This document shows, one piece after another, positions 41,549-48,684 of a stretch of DNA of 48,684 bases. Each line of letters starts with the position of its first letter. The stretch's first letter is position 1. A model generated the notes under the pieces. That model made no database searches, was not told where the DNA came from, and was given only the letters and a program-made list of their open reading frames with translations. The stretch is from a virus. Both the position numbers and the translations under genes were made by a program. The stretch lies in the IMG/VR virus record IMGVR_UViG_3300020171_000017, positions 1-48,684 of that record; one strand, given 5' to 3'.

Positions 41549-42014
41549 AATACAGCCATTACCTATCACACACATGTCTGTTCTTATTGATATAGTAAGA
41601 AGGACCAACGGCGATGTTCTTGAGATGGGGATTGGAATAGGCAGTACGCCTGTATTGCATGAACTTTGCCGAGGAAGAAAGTTAGTATCTTATGACAGTT
41701 CTAAAGAATATGTCGATGCTTTTATGAGTTTAGCGAGTGATTGGCATGAATTAAGTTTTGTTGAAGATTGGGCTAAAATAGCTATCGAAAAACCTTGGAG
41801 TATCGCATTTATCGATCATGCACCTTGTGGCCGTAGAAGGTATGATATAGCCAGGCTTAAAGATTTTGCTGATTACGTTATTGTTCACGATACTGAACAA
41901 GATGTAGATAGGTTTTATCGTTATAAAGGCGCGTTTTCTTTATATAGATACCGCCGTGATTATACATTTGCTAAACCTTTTACAACTGTCTTAAGTAATC
42001 GCCATGCCTTATAA
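41538..42014 (+). CDS. small methyltransferase-like protein
   Basis: A 158-residue protein. Motif I is VLEMGIGIGSTPVLHEL, the strand-2 acidic residue is in LVSYDSSKEYVD, and IAFIDHAPCGRRRYDIARL holds the D-H-x-P core, followed by VIVHDTEQD. It is smaller than most class I enzymes and resembles the core domain only, with a shortened C-terminus. The acceptor is unknown. It overlaps both neighbours in other frames (11 bp each side), as is usual in this block. Confidence 0.75.
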   Translation: MHLKIQPLPITHMSVLIDIVRRTNGDVLEMGIGIGSTPVLHELCRGRKLVSYDSSKEYVDAFMSLASDWHELSFVEDWAKIAIEKPWSIAFIDHAPCGRRRYDIARLKDFADYVIVHDTEQDVDRFYRYKGAFSLYRYRRDYTFAKPFTTVLSNRHAL

Positions 42015-42243
42015 AAACCGTGAGCCTGTTTCTGAAAAAATTATGGATATTAAAGATTACGAAGGGCATCATTCTATTTGCCAATTTTTAAGAGATATTT
42101 ACCATAAAACCAATGATGAAGAGATAAAACTAAAATGCCGTGTGGCGGTAGCAATGGCAAAAGCGATGAACGAAAAGCTAAAATGGTATAAAGCAAAAGA
42201 TTTGGGGATACCTGTTAGCACTATGCCTGATTTAGAAGAATGA
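42004..42243 (+). CDS. small helical hypothetical protein
   Basis: A 79-residue protein overlapping the methyltransferase by 11 bp and the GT17 gene by ATGA. The sequence is mostly helical and charged (EIKLKCRVAVAMAKAMNEKLKWYKA) with no known family. The tight coupling on both sides suggests a small partner protein for one of these enzymes. No signal peptide or membrane helix is present. Confidence 0.65.
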   Translation: MPYKNREPVSEKIMDIKDYEGHHSICQFLRDIYHKTNDEEIKLKCRVAVAMAKAMNEKLKWYKAKDLGIPVSTMPDLEE

Positions 42244-43028
42244 TTGTGGATTGTTTTCCATTTTTCAATGAGTTGGATGTTTTAGAAATTAGATTAAATA
42301 GTTTAGCGCCTTATGTCGATAGATTTGTTTTAACAGAATGCAATGTTACTCATAGCGGTAACCAAAAACCATTGTTCTTTGCGGAAAATAAAGAAAGGTT
42401 TAAAAATTTTAATATCATGCATTTAATCTGTCCGCCACCTGAAACAGATATGAAATCTATACCTGGCACATTAAACAATAACGCTTGGCGGTTAGAGCAT
42501 CGTGATAGAGAGTTTTTAATGAATGGCATAAAAGATTTAGATCAAGACGATATAATTTTATTATCTGATGCTGATGAAATACCTGATTTAACACAATATA
42601 AAAAAGGTACGGAAGGTGCATTTAAACAAAAGATTTATTATTATTACCTTAACTGTTATGCAGGCATAAAGAATTGGAAAGGTACTATCGCTATAAAGAA
42701 GAAGAATATAAAAACTATGAACCATACAAGAAACCATAGAGCGATGTATCAGACTATCGTGGTTGGTGGCTGGCATTTTTCAACTATGGGAAATGTAGAA
42801 CAGATTAAATACAAAATTGAATCGGTCGCACATCAAGAATTGAATACAGATGCGTTTAAAGATAACATTGAAATGAATAGAAAAGACTTAATAGATCCTT
42901 ATGGTGGCTGGAGACCAGGTCGTCCGCCAAATTGGCAAGGTAGAAATGTAAAGTTATCGATTGAAATGCCTGATGGTCCAAAATGGTTATTAGAAAATAA
43001 AGAAAGGTATCCAAAATTATGGATTTGA
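42240..43028 (+). CDS. GT17-family glycosyltransferase
   Basis: A 262-residue protein. The opening MIVDCFPFFNELDVLEIRLNSL, then VDRFVLTECNVTHSGNQKP, and the metal site LLSDADEIPDL are diagnostic of glycosyltransferase family 17, whose known member is the beta-1,4-mannosyl-glycoprotein N-acetylglucosaminyltransferase. VVGGWHFSTMG is the family's second conserved block. Bacterial and phage relatives are common in capsule or lipopolysaccharide loci; the donor here is not known. It overlaps the gene at 43019 by 10 bp. Confidence 0.9.
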   Translation: MIVDCFPFFNELDVLEIRLNSLAPYVDRFVLTECNVTHSGNQKPLFFAENKERFKNFNIMHLICPPPETDMKSIPGTLNNNAWRLEHRDREFLMNGIKDLDQDDIILLSDADEIPDLTQYKKGTEGAFKQKIYYYYLNCYAGIKNWKGTIAIKKKNIKTMNHTRNHRAMYQTIVVGGWHFSTMGNVEQIKYKIESVAHQELNTDAFKDNIEMNRKDLIDPYGGWRPGRPPNWQGRNVKLSIEMPDGPKWLLENKERYPKLWI

Positions 43029-44743
43029 GTATCTTAATTCCAGCACGAAACGAGATTTTCTTGGCTAAAACTATAGAAAATATCCTTGAAAATATTCAAG
43101 GCGATACTGAAGTGATCGCTGTATGCGATGGTTATTGGCCAAAACCTGAAATTAAAGACCATAAAAGAGTGACGCTCGTGCATTATACCGAATCTATCGG
43201 CCAACGTGCAGCGACTAATGTTGCGGCTAAAATATCACGAGCTAAATATTTACTGAAATGCGATGCGCACTGTGCTTTTGCTAAAGGCTTTGATGTGCAG
43301 ATGCTGGCCGATATGCAAGATGATTTTACAATGGTGCCAATTATGCGTAATCTGCACGCTTTCGATTGGGTTTGTGCTGATGGACATAGAAGATATCAAG
43401 GGCCTAGCGGTGTATGCAAAGAATGTGGTAAAGAAACGAAAATGGATGTAGTCTGGATTGCAAAGAATAATCCACAGAGCACTTCTTATTGTTTTGATCC
43501 AGAACCCCATTTCCAGTATTTCAATGAATTTAAAAATAGACCGGAATCTAAAGGAGACCTGACCGAGACAATGTCTTTACAAGGCTCTTGTTTTATGTGT
43601 ACCCGCAATAAATATTTTGAATTGGGATTATGCAGTGAAGAATTCGGTAGCTGGGGGTCTCAAGGGATTGAAGTGGCATGTCGTACATGGCTTTCTGGGG
43701 GAAGAGTAATAGTTAATCATAAAACATTTTATGCTCATATGTTTAGAACGCAAGGACAGGATTTTGGTTTTCCATATGTTTTATCTGGTAAACAAGTAGT
43801 ACATGCTAAAAAATCAGCAAAAGATTTATTTTTTAATAATAAATGGGAAAAGCAAGTAAAACCTTTATCGTGGTTAATTGAAAAATTCTGGCCGATACCA
43901 GGGTGGAATCAAGAAGATTTAGATGTGATTAGAAAGATAGATTTGCCTTTTAAATCTGTTCTTCAAGATCAAATTGATATGAATTATAATAAAGAAATTA
44001 TTATGCCTAACGAAATGCCTTCTTTTGCAGTAAATATTTCTACTTCTATAAAAGGGCTAGTTTATTACACCGACAACAATTGTGAAGAAAAAATTTTATC
44101 CGCTTGCCAAAATCAATTAAAAGTTTGCTGTAATGGCAATCAGTTAGTATCTGTATCTTTGCAACCGATAAATTTTGGAGAGAATATAGTGTTGAATGAA
44201 AAAAGAAGTGCATTGACTATGTTTAAACAAATTTTGGCAGGTCTTGAGAAGATAAAATCAGAAGTTGTATTCCTAGTTGAGCATGATGTTTTATATTCAA
44301 AAGAACATTTTGATTTTATGCCTTTTAGAAAAGATATTATTTATTATAATGAAAATATCTGGTTTTTAAGGATAAGCGACGGACATGCCATGCATTATGA
44401 CTGTAAACAAACATCAGGTTTATGCGCGTATCGCGATATTTTAATAAAACATTATAAAGAAAGGGTAAATTTAGTAGAAAAAGAAGGTTACAGTAACAGA
44501 ATAGGTTATGAACCGATGACGCATAACAGAATTAAATGGAATAATATTTATAAAGCTGAAGGTTGGAAATCTTTAGTGCCTAATATAGATATTCGGCATG
44601 GTAAAAATCTTTCTGGTGCTAGGTGGAGAAAAGATCAATATAGAAATCAGCATTTATTGATAAATTGGACTGAAAGTGATAATGGAGTGCCTGGATGGGG
44701 AAATAATAAAAATATTTTTATTGAATTGACAAAGGAAATATAA
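43019..44743 (+). CDS. bifunctional glycosyltransferase: GT2 domain fused to a second GT-A-like domain
   Basis: A 574-residue fusion. Residues 1-330 form a GT2 domain paralogous to the protein at 38568, sharing PARNE, DGYWP, KCDAHCxFAKGFD and RTWLSGGR; it also holds a small zinc-type insert (CADGHRRYQGPSGVCKECG). Residues about 345-574 match the stand-alone protein at 40850, with the metal-site-like VEHDVLY. Having one parent domain on each side of the cassette in separate genes suggests duplication and fusion within this locus. It would add two sugars or work on one acceptor in two steps. It ends one base before the Ser/Pro-repeat gene. Confidence 0.85.
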   Translation: MDLSILIPARNEIFLAKTIENILENIQGDTEVIAVCDGYWPKPEIKDHKRVTLVHYTESIGQRAATNVAAKISRAKYLLKCDAHCAFAKGFDVQMLADMQDDFTMVPIMRNLHAFDWVCADGHRRYQGPSGVCKECGKETKMDVVWIAKNNPQSTSYCFDPEPHFQYFNEFKNRPESKGDLTETMSLQGSCFMCTRNKYFELGLCSEEFGSWGSQGIEVACRTWLSGGRVIVNHKTFYAHMFRTQGQDFGFPYVLSGKQVVHAKKSAKDLFFNNKWEKQVKPLSWLIEKFWPIPGWNQEDLDVIRKIDLPFKSVLQDQIDMNYNKEIIMPNEMPSFAVNISTSIKGLVYYTDNNCEEKILSACQNQLKVCCNGNQLVSVSLQPINFGENIVLNEKRSALTMFKQILAGLEKIKSEVVFLVEHDVLYSKEHFDFMPFRKDIIYYNENIWFLRISDGHAMHYDCKQTSGLCAYRDILIKHYKERVNLVEKEGYSNRIGYEPMTHNRIKWNNIYKAEGWKSLVPNIDIRHGKNLSGARWRKDQYRNQHLLINWTESDNGVPGWGNNKNIFIELTKEI

Positions 44744-47700
44744 ATGGCAATAACCAAAGATACAGACAAACAATTATATCGGGATAAGCTCGGCGAAGAT
44801 GAAGTTATTATTGGCGATGAAGTAGACTCTACGAAGTTTAAGAATAAAATTAAATTTACAAAGTGGAACAAAGAAGAAAGTCTTACTATTGACTGCTCTT
44901 CTATTCCAGGCGAGCCAATCCTTGATGTAGACAAACTAAAGAGCAAAGATTTAACCAACGCCGAAAACTTTTATTATCAGAAGTTCGACGAGAACACCTA
45001 TAAGTTCGGGTTAATACTAAAAGAAAAACCATCTGCTGACAAGTTAGTTACCATCGACGGAGTTGAATATTATCAGTGGCAGTTTCAGTTAGAGGGGTGG
45101 GGGAATTTTGATTTCTTTTATCAAGAACCTTGGGTAAATGTAGAAGAATTCATACAAGACGGTGAAATTTGGGTAAAAAATTTAGATGTTGTTGACCATG
45201 CGCAAGTACGTCCTTTAAAAGTACAGGGTAGTTATGCTATTTATAGTAAGATAAGAAAAGAAGGTAAAACAAATAAATTTGGTCAGTTTTATGGTGTAAA
45301 AGTATTAGATTCTAATAATAAATTGTTGTGTCAAATTAATCTTCAAATAATAGATGGTATTTATATAATTAATATTCCACAATCTATATTTAATTATGAT
45401 ACACAATATCCATTACGATTTAATGACGAGTTTGGCAGAACAAGTCAAGGTAGTGGTAGCGATGGTTGGAGCGCAAATCGTATTGCAGGAAGTATTTATA
45501 ATTTATCAGTAGATGGAAGTGTATCAGCAATTCATTATTACGGTGGAATGACGGTAGGAGCGGGTAATGTTAAGGGAATTATATATGATGATAATGCAGG
45601 AACTCCTAATAATTTAAAAGGAGTTACAGATATTCTGAATTTACCTGATACCACTAAAGGATGGTACGCTTTAACATTCGCATCTCCTATTTCTCTTTCT
45701 GCTGGTGATTATTGGTTGATGTTAGTAACTGATACTAATAACAACAGTATTTCGGCAGATTATTCAGGAAGTCCTGCATCCCATTGTAGATATACGGCAA
45801 GTACTGCGGGGAATTATACTTCACCTCCTAACCCTTGTCCTAGTACTACCCAAATAAATGGTTATGAATTATCAGTCCACGCCACCTACACCCCAAGCGG
45901 GGGTTCAGCATCTGAAAGCCCAAGTTTATCACCGTCAATTTCGCCGAGTATTAGTATAAGTCCAAGTTTGTCGCCATCAGTATCACCTAGTATTAGTATA
46001 AGTCCAAGTTTGTCGCCATCAGTATCACCTAGTATTAGTATAAGTCCAAGTGCGTCGCCATCAATTTCGCCAAGTATTAGTATAAGTCCAAGTTTGTCGC
46101 CATCAGCATCACTGAGTATTTCGCCAAGCGCGTCACCGTCGATATCACCTAGTATTTCACCTTCGATAAGTCCAAGTATCAGTATAAGTCCAAGTTTGTC
46201 GCCTTCGGCATCACCAAGTATTTCACCAAGCGCGTCGCCGTCGATATCACCTAGTATTTCGCCTTCAATAAGTCCTAGTATCAGTATAAGTCCAAGTTTG
46301 TCGCCTTCGGCATCACCAAGTATTTCACCAAGTGCGTCGCCCTCAGTAAGTCCAAGTATATCACCAAGTGTATCGCCTTCGATAAGTCCGAGTATCAGTA
46401 TAAGTCCAAGTTTGTCGCCTTCGGCATCACCAAGTATTTCACCAAGTGCGTCGCCCTCAGTAAGTCCAAGTATATCACCAAGTGTATCGCCTTCGATAAG
46501 TCCGAGTATCAGTATAAGTCCGAGTTTGTCGCCTTCAGTATCACCGAGTATTTCACCGAGCTTAAGCCCTTCGGCATCACCAAGTATATCTATAAGTCCG
46601 AGCTTATCGCCAAGTGCATCGCCGTCAATATCACCAAGCATTTCACCTAGCATAAGCCCATCGATTTCACCTAGTATATCCATAAGCCCAAGCTTATCAC
46701 CATCGGTATCACCAAGTATTTCGCCAAGTGCGTCGCCGTCAGTAAGTCCGAGCATTTCGCCTAGCGCGTCACCTTCGATATCGCCTAGTATATCCATAAG
46801 TCCAAGCTTGTCGCCATCCATATCGCCAAGCATTTCGCCTAGCGCGTCACCTTCAGTACCAATTGGATCACTAAGTTTATCGCCTTCAATTAGTCCAAGT
46901 TTATCGCCAAGCATATCACCGAGTGTGTCGCCATCAATATCACCTAGTATTAGCATAAGCTCTAGTTTATCACCATCAATATCGCCTAGCGCATCACCTT
47001 CAATTTCACCAAGCATATCGCCAAGCGTATCGCCTAGTATATCCATAAGTCCGAGCTTATCGCCATCAATATCACCAAGTATTTCACCTAGCGCGTCGCC
47101 GTCGGTATCGCCAAGCATTTCACCGAGTATAAGTCCATCGATTTCACCTAGTATATCTATAAGCCCAAGTATTTCACCTAGCACATCACCATCGATTTCA
47201 CCGAGTATTTCGCCTAGCATAAGCCCATCGATTTCACCTAGTATATCCATAAGTCCAAGCTTATCACCATCAATTTCGCCAAGCATTTCACCTAGTATAA
47301 GTCCTTCAGCATCACCAAGTATATCCATAAGCCCAAGTTTATCACCATCAATATCTCCGAGTATTTCGCCAAGTAAATCGCCATCAATATCACCTAGCAT
47401 TTCGCCAAGTATAAGTCAGTCACTTTCACCGTCACTTTCACCTAGCATTTCGCCTAGCGCATCGCCATCCATTTCGCCTAGCATATCGCCTAGCATTTCA
47501 CCTAGTATATCCATAAGTCCAAGCTTATCACCATCAGTATCACCTAGCATATCACCAAGTGCATCGCCTTCGATATCACCTAGTATTAGTATAAGCCCGA
47601 GTTTATCACCTAGTGTATCGCCAAGTATAAGTCCATCTGTTTCTCCTAGTGCGGTTTATTTAGTGCGATTAAAATCAGCGACCGAACAAACAAGGTTATT

Positions 47701-47752
47701 ATCAGCGACCGAACAAACAAGGTTATTAAATTCTAATATGTTAGATAGTTGA
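44744..47752 (+). CDS. Ser-Pro-Ser-X repeat (mucin-like) protein, putative virion or glycan-acceptor protein
   Basis: A 1002-residue protein starting directly after the last glycosyltransferase stop. Residues 1-230 have mixed alpha/beta sequence of unknown family. Residues about 235-385 are a beta-sandwich-like domain (GGMTVGAGNVKGIIYDDNAG, LSAGDYWLMLVTD). From about 388 to 968 the chain is almost only SPSI, SPSL, SPSA and SPSV units. The tail (VYLVRLKSATEQTRLL twice) ends the protein. The Ser-rich, Pro-spaced stretch is extended and unfolded, well suited to O-glycosylation, and lies next to the glycosyltransferases. It could be a virion fibre or a phage surface mucin. A promoter overlaps its stop. 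Confidence 0.8.
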   Translation: MAITKDTDKQLYRDKLGEDEVIIGDEVDSTKFKNKIKFTKWNKEESLTIDCSSIPGEPILDVDKLKSKDLTNAENFYYQKFDENTYKFGLILKEKPSADKLVTIDGVEYYQWQFQLEGWGNFDFFYQEPWVNVEEFIQDGEIWVKNLDVVDHAQVRPLKVQGSYAIYSKIRKEGKTNKFGQFYGVKVLDSNNKLLCQINLQIIDGIYIINIPQSIFNYDTQYPLRFNDEFGRTSQGSGSDGWSANRIAGSIYNLSVDGSVSAIHYYGGMTVGAGNVKGIIYDDNAGTPNNLKGVTDILNLPDTTKGWYALTFASPISLSAGDYWLMLVTDTNNNSISADYSGSPASHCRYTASTAGNYTSPPNPCPSTTQINGYELSVHATYTPSGGSASESPSLSPSISPSISISPSLSPSVSPSISISPSLSPSVSPSISISPSASPSISPSISISPSLSPSASLSISPSASPSISPSISPSISPSISISPSLSPSASPSISPSASPSISPSISPSISPSISISPSLSPSASPSISPSASPSVSPSISPSVSPSISPSISISPSLSPSASPSISPSASPSVSPSISPSVSPSISPSISISPSLSPSVSPSISPSLSPSASPSISISPSLSPSASPSISPSISPSISPSISPSISISPSLSPSVSPSISPSASPSVSPSISPSASPSISPSISISPSLSPSISPSISPSASPSVPIGSLSLSPSISPSLSPSISPSVSPSISPSISISSSLSPSISPSASPSISPSISPSVSPSISISPSLSPSISPSISPSASPSVSPSISPSISPSISPSISISPSISPSTSPSISPSISPSISPSISPSISISPSLSPSISPSISPSISPSASPSISISPSLSPSISPSISPSKSPSISPSISPSISQSLSPSLSPSISPSASPSISPSISPSISPSISISPSLSPSVSPSISPSASPSISPSISISPSLSPSVSPSISPSVSPSAVYLVRLKSATEQTRLLSATEQTRLLNSNMLDS
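45905..47650 (+). repeat. 12-bp-unit coding repeat, Ser-Pro-Ser-X
   Basis: About 1.75 kb coding for SPSX units, where X is mainly Ile, Leu, Ala or Val. Ser codons switch between AGY and TCN and Pro codons vary, so the DNA is much less uniform than the protein, which implies selection on the residues. There are interruptions, such as PIGSLSLSPS near 46860. An exact 114-bp tandem copy occurs at 46277-46390 and 46391-46504. Confidence 0.95.
46277..46504 (+). repeat. exact 114-bp tandem duplication inside the Ser/Pro repeat
   Basis: Bases 46277-46390 and 46391-46504 are identical over 114 bp (38 codons), and identity runs on to 46407/46521. The first difference upstream is at 46276/46390, and downstream at 46408/46522. 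It shows recent expansion of the repeat tract. Confidence 0.9.
47675..47728 (+). repeat. 27-bp tandem repeat at the end of the Ser/Pro-repeat gene
   Basis: Two exact 27-bp copies (47675-47701, 47702-47728), each coding SATEQTRLL, close the repeat protein's C-terminus. They are unlike the Ser-Pro-Ser-X units and may form a small end module. Confidence 0.9.
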
Positions 47753-47777
47753 TTTTTCCTTATTTATATGATATACT
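47749..47777 (+). promoter_or_regulatory. sigma70-type promoter, TTGATT-17-TATACT
   Basis: TTGATT (47749-47754) overlaps the TGA stop of the repeat-protein gene, as at 38411. TATACT (47772-47777) follows after 17 bp with TGA before it. It leads into leader copy 3 and the connector gene. Confidence 0.8.
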
Positions 47778-47809
47778 TTTATCAACCAAAGATTTGTTTA
47801 AATAGAATT

Positions 47810-47873
47810 GTCCTACTCTTACACAAAGCTAGCGGGCTAAAATTGTATCTTCATGCAATTTAGCCTGTTTTTT
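47810..47873 (+). promoter_or_regulatory. repeated leader element, copy 3 (29-nt box plus terminator)
   Basis: The box at 47810-47838 is identical to copy 1 over 29 nt. The base before it is T, not A, so only GTCC/GGGC can pair in the alternative fold. A terminator follows and the T run ends at an ATG. The spacing from the -10 to the box is about 32 bp, shorter than in copy 2. Confidence 0.8.
47835..47873 (+). terminator. intrinsic terminator in leader copy 3
   Basis: GGCTAAAATTG (47835-47845) pairs with CAATTTAGCC (47856-47865), with one bulged A, and the stem extends through TAT/ATG (one G-U pair) to a CTTC loop. TGTTTTTT follows (47866-47873). Confidence 0.85.
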
Positions 47874-47903
47874 ATGTGTAGAACTATGTTTATTAGGAGG
47901 TGA
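47874..47903 (+). CDS. nine-residue leader ORF whose AGG AGG codons form the next ribosome-binding site
   Basis: ATG 47874 right after the terminator encodes MCRTMFIRR and ends with TGA at 47901-47903. Its last two sense codons are AGG AGG, which are also the Shine-Dalgarno site (47895-47900) of the gene at 47906. Tandem AGG codons are slow in many bacteria, so ribosome position here could control access to that site. Inferred only. Confidence 0.35.
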   Translation: MCRTMFIRR

Positions 47904-47905
47904 AT

Positions 47906-48415
47906 ATGGCTATTACCGAAATTTCATTAATTCCCCAGTTGGCCCGCGAAATGGGCGATACTGATAGTTCGAATTTATATTATACTCCAAGCCAACTTTT
48001 CTCGGGAATTAACGACGGAATTTCAGAATTTTCATTAAATTCTCCCGATCAACAATACACTGTAATCGGCAGTGAAGATCTCGCATACATCTCCCCTGAA
48101 CCTAGTAAAGACGACCAGCGCCTTATCGTACTTTATGCCGCGCTTTGCCTTACGAATGGCGAAATTCAAAAGTCGGCACGCACTGCGTATACTCATAGTA
48201 ATCCAGCAGGAAGTACTAATTTAACTAGGATAACCGAATATTTAATAAAACAAGCTGAACGAATTCAGGACAAGATAGATAATGCGTTTACTTCTAGGAC
48301 CAGGACATTAGTGGAAGCAGAATTAGACGAATCAGGAGTTGAGCTAAAAGGACGGTCAAATTCTAGTGATGGTACTGAAGGGATAGGGATTACGACTATC
48401 GAGACAACAAATTAA
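47906..48415 (+). CDS. probable head-tail connector/adaptor protein
   Basis: A 169-residue protein from ATG 47906, five bases after AGGAGG; an in-frame GTG at 47900 overlaps that site and is rejected. The sequence is helical (LAREMGDTDSSNLYYTPSQLFSGINDGISEF, then LIVLYAALCLTNGEIQKSA and LIKQAERIQDKID) with a flexible Ser/Gly/Thr-rich tail. It has the look of small phage adaptor (gp6-like) proteins that bind under the portal. The family match is by pattern and location, not by a motif. A further structural gene follows. Confidence 0.55.
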   Translation: MAITEISLIPQLAREMGDTDSSNLYYTPSQLFSGINDGISEFSLNSPDQQYTVIGSEDLAYISPEPSKDDQRLIVLYAALCLTNGEIQKSARTAYTHSNPAGSTNLTRITEYLIKQAERIQDKIDNAFTSRTRTLVEAELDESGVELKGRSNSSDGTEGIGITTIETTN

Positions 48416-48418
48416 AAT

Positions 48419-48684
48419 ATGCCGCTAAATCAATATCAAAAATCAATACTTAAAACTGTTCGGGAAGATGAAAACGAAGTTTATGGCTTGAAATTTATTT
48501 CTTTGACAACTGGTGCTAGTTATTTTTCTGGATATGATGCTTACAGAAAGCAGACATGGGTAGAGACAGATACTTTTTTCTCGGGTTCTGTGCTATGGAC
48601 CCCATATTCATCAAAAAACAGTTCAGAAGGCGGTTTTTATAAATTAAGTAATATTGTAATAACTTGCAGCCGAGATAACCGCAC
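48419..48684 (+). CDS. hypothetical virion gene, cut by the window end
   Basis: ATG 48419 is three bases after the previous stop and the frame is open to the last base. The 88 visible residues (MPLNQYQKSILKTVRED, then TGASYFSGYDAYRKQTW) are beta-rich and match no family I know. It is in the place of a tail or connector gene. No Shine-Dalgarno site is obvious, so it may be coupled to the previous gene. Confidence 0.55.
   Translation, partial: MPLNQYQKSILKTVREDENEVYGLKFISLTTGASYFSGYDAYRKQTWVETDTFFSGSVLWTPYSSKNSSEGGFYKLSNIVITCSRDNR

Noticed and set aside
45886-47400. A 504-codon open frame on the minus strand across the Ser/Pro repeat
   Set aside because: It is the reverse image of a 12-bp-unit repeat in which the antisense frame avoids stops by composition; it has no ribosome-binding site and no independent domain.
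45905-47650. Regularly spaced repeats as a possible CRISPR array
   Set aside because: The unit is 12 bp, in frame and coding for Ser-Pro-Ser-X with no unique spacers or cas genes nearby.
1-48684. tRNA genes
   Set aside because: No cloverleaf with matching acceptor stem and T-loop GTTCRA was noticed by eye on either strand; a covariance search would be needed to exclude one.

Overview
The window is a stretch of an AT-rich, standard-code (TGA, TAA and TAG all act as stops), densely packed tailed-phage genome or prophage. The evidence is a large terminase ATPase/nuclease, a portal-sized protein, a prohead-protease/scaffold gene, a capsid-cement-like protein, a major capsid protein and a connector-like protein, all on the + strand. 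The left edge carries an outer-membrane beta-barrel fragment ending in Phe, and there is a tailspike-like glycoside hydrolase, so a diderm (Gram-negative-type) host is likely; I cannot name the host. No integrase, tRNA gene or CRISPR array was seen, so I cannot say whether this is an integrated prophage. Strong Shine-Dalgarno sites (GGAGG, GGGGGTGA) and ATGA/GTGA/TTGA stop-start overlaps are common, pointing to long translationally coupled operons.

Layout: 1-713, the right end of an IS200/IS605-type element butted against a truncated outer-membrane barrel gene, closed by an intrinsic terminator. 780-4634, small early-type proteins, an XRE-type repressor-like protein, a putative small terminase and the large terminase. 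4701-12306, portal, a tandem pair of 117-residue proteins, a 1195-residue tailspike with a GH5-like catalytic domain, a secreted fibre-like protein, a stand-alone response-regulator receiver and a coiled-coil membrane protein. 12315-17718, AAA+ ATPase, protease/scaffold, cement protein, major capsid protein and a small post-capsid protein. 17750-44743, about 27 kb of sugar genes: GT-A, GT-B and GT17 glycosyltransferases, many SAM methyltransferases, sugar-nucleotide epimerases, a GDP-mannose 4,6-dehydratase, a UDP-galactopyranose-mutase-like flavoprotein, an ATP-grasp enzyme and a radical SAM/SPASM enzyme. Two mobile genes interrupt this block: an IS200/IS605 tnpA-tnpB unit and an HNH endonuclease with six zinc fingers. 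44744-47752, a 1002-residue protein with a Ser-Pro-Ser-X mucin-like tail. 47906-end, connector-like and further virion genes.

Two themes stand out. First, a 29-nt box followed at once by an intrinsic terminator occurs three times, always just before a major block (portal; second half of the glycan block; connector/tail genes). Each copy lies downstream of a promoter with a TTGAYA/TTGATT-like -35, a 17-bp spacer and TATACT. A fourth promoter plus hairpin leader, lacking the box, follows the capsid gene. This looks like a phage regulon controlled by attenuation or antitermination. Second, the glycan cassette sits inside the structural region and ends directly at a Ser/Pro-repeat protein that would make an ideal O-glycan acceptor, suggesting that the phage builds and attaches its own virion glycan. 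Both readings are inferences from sequence and gene order.
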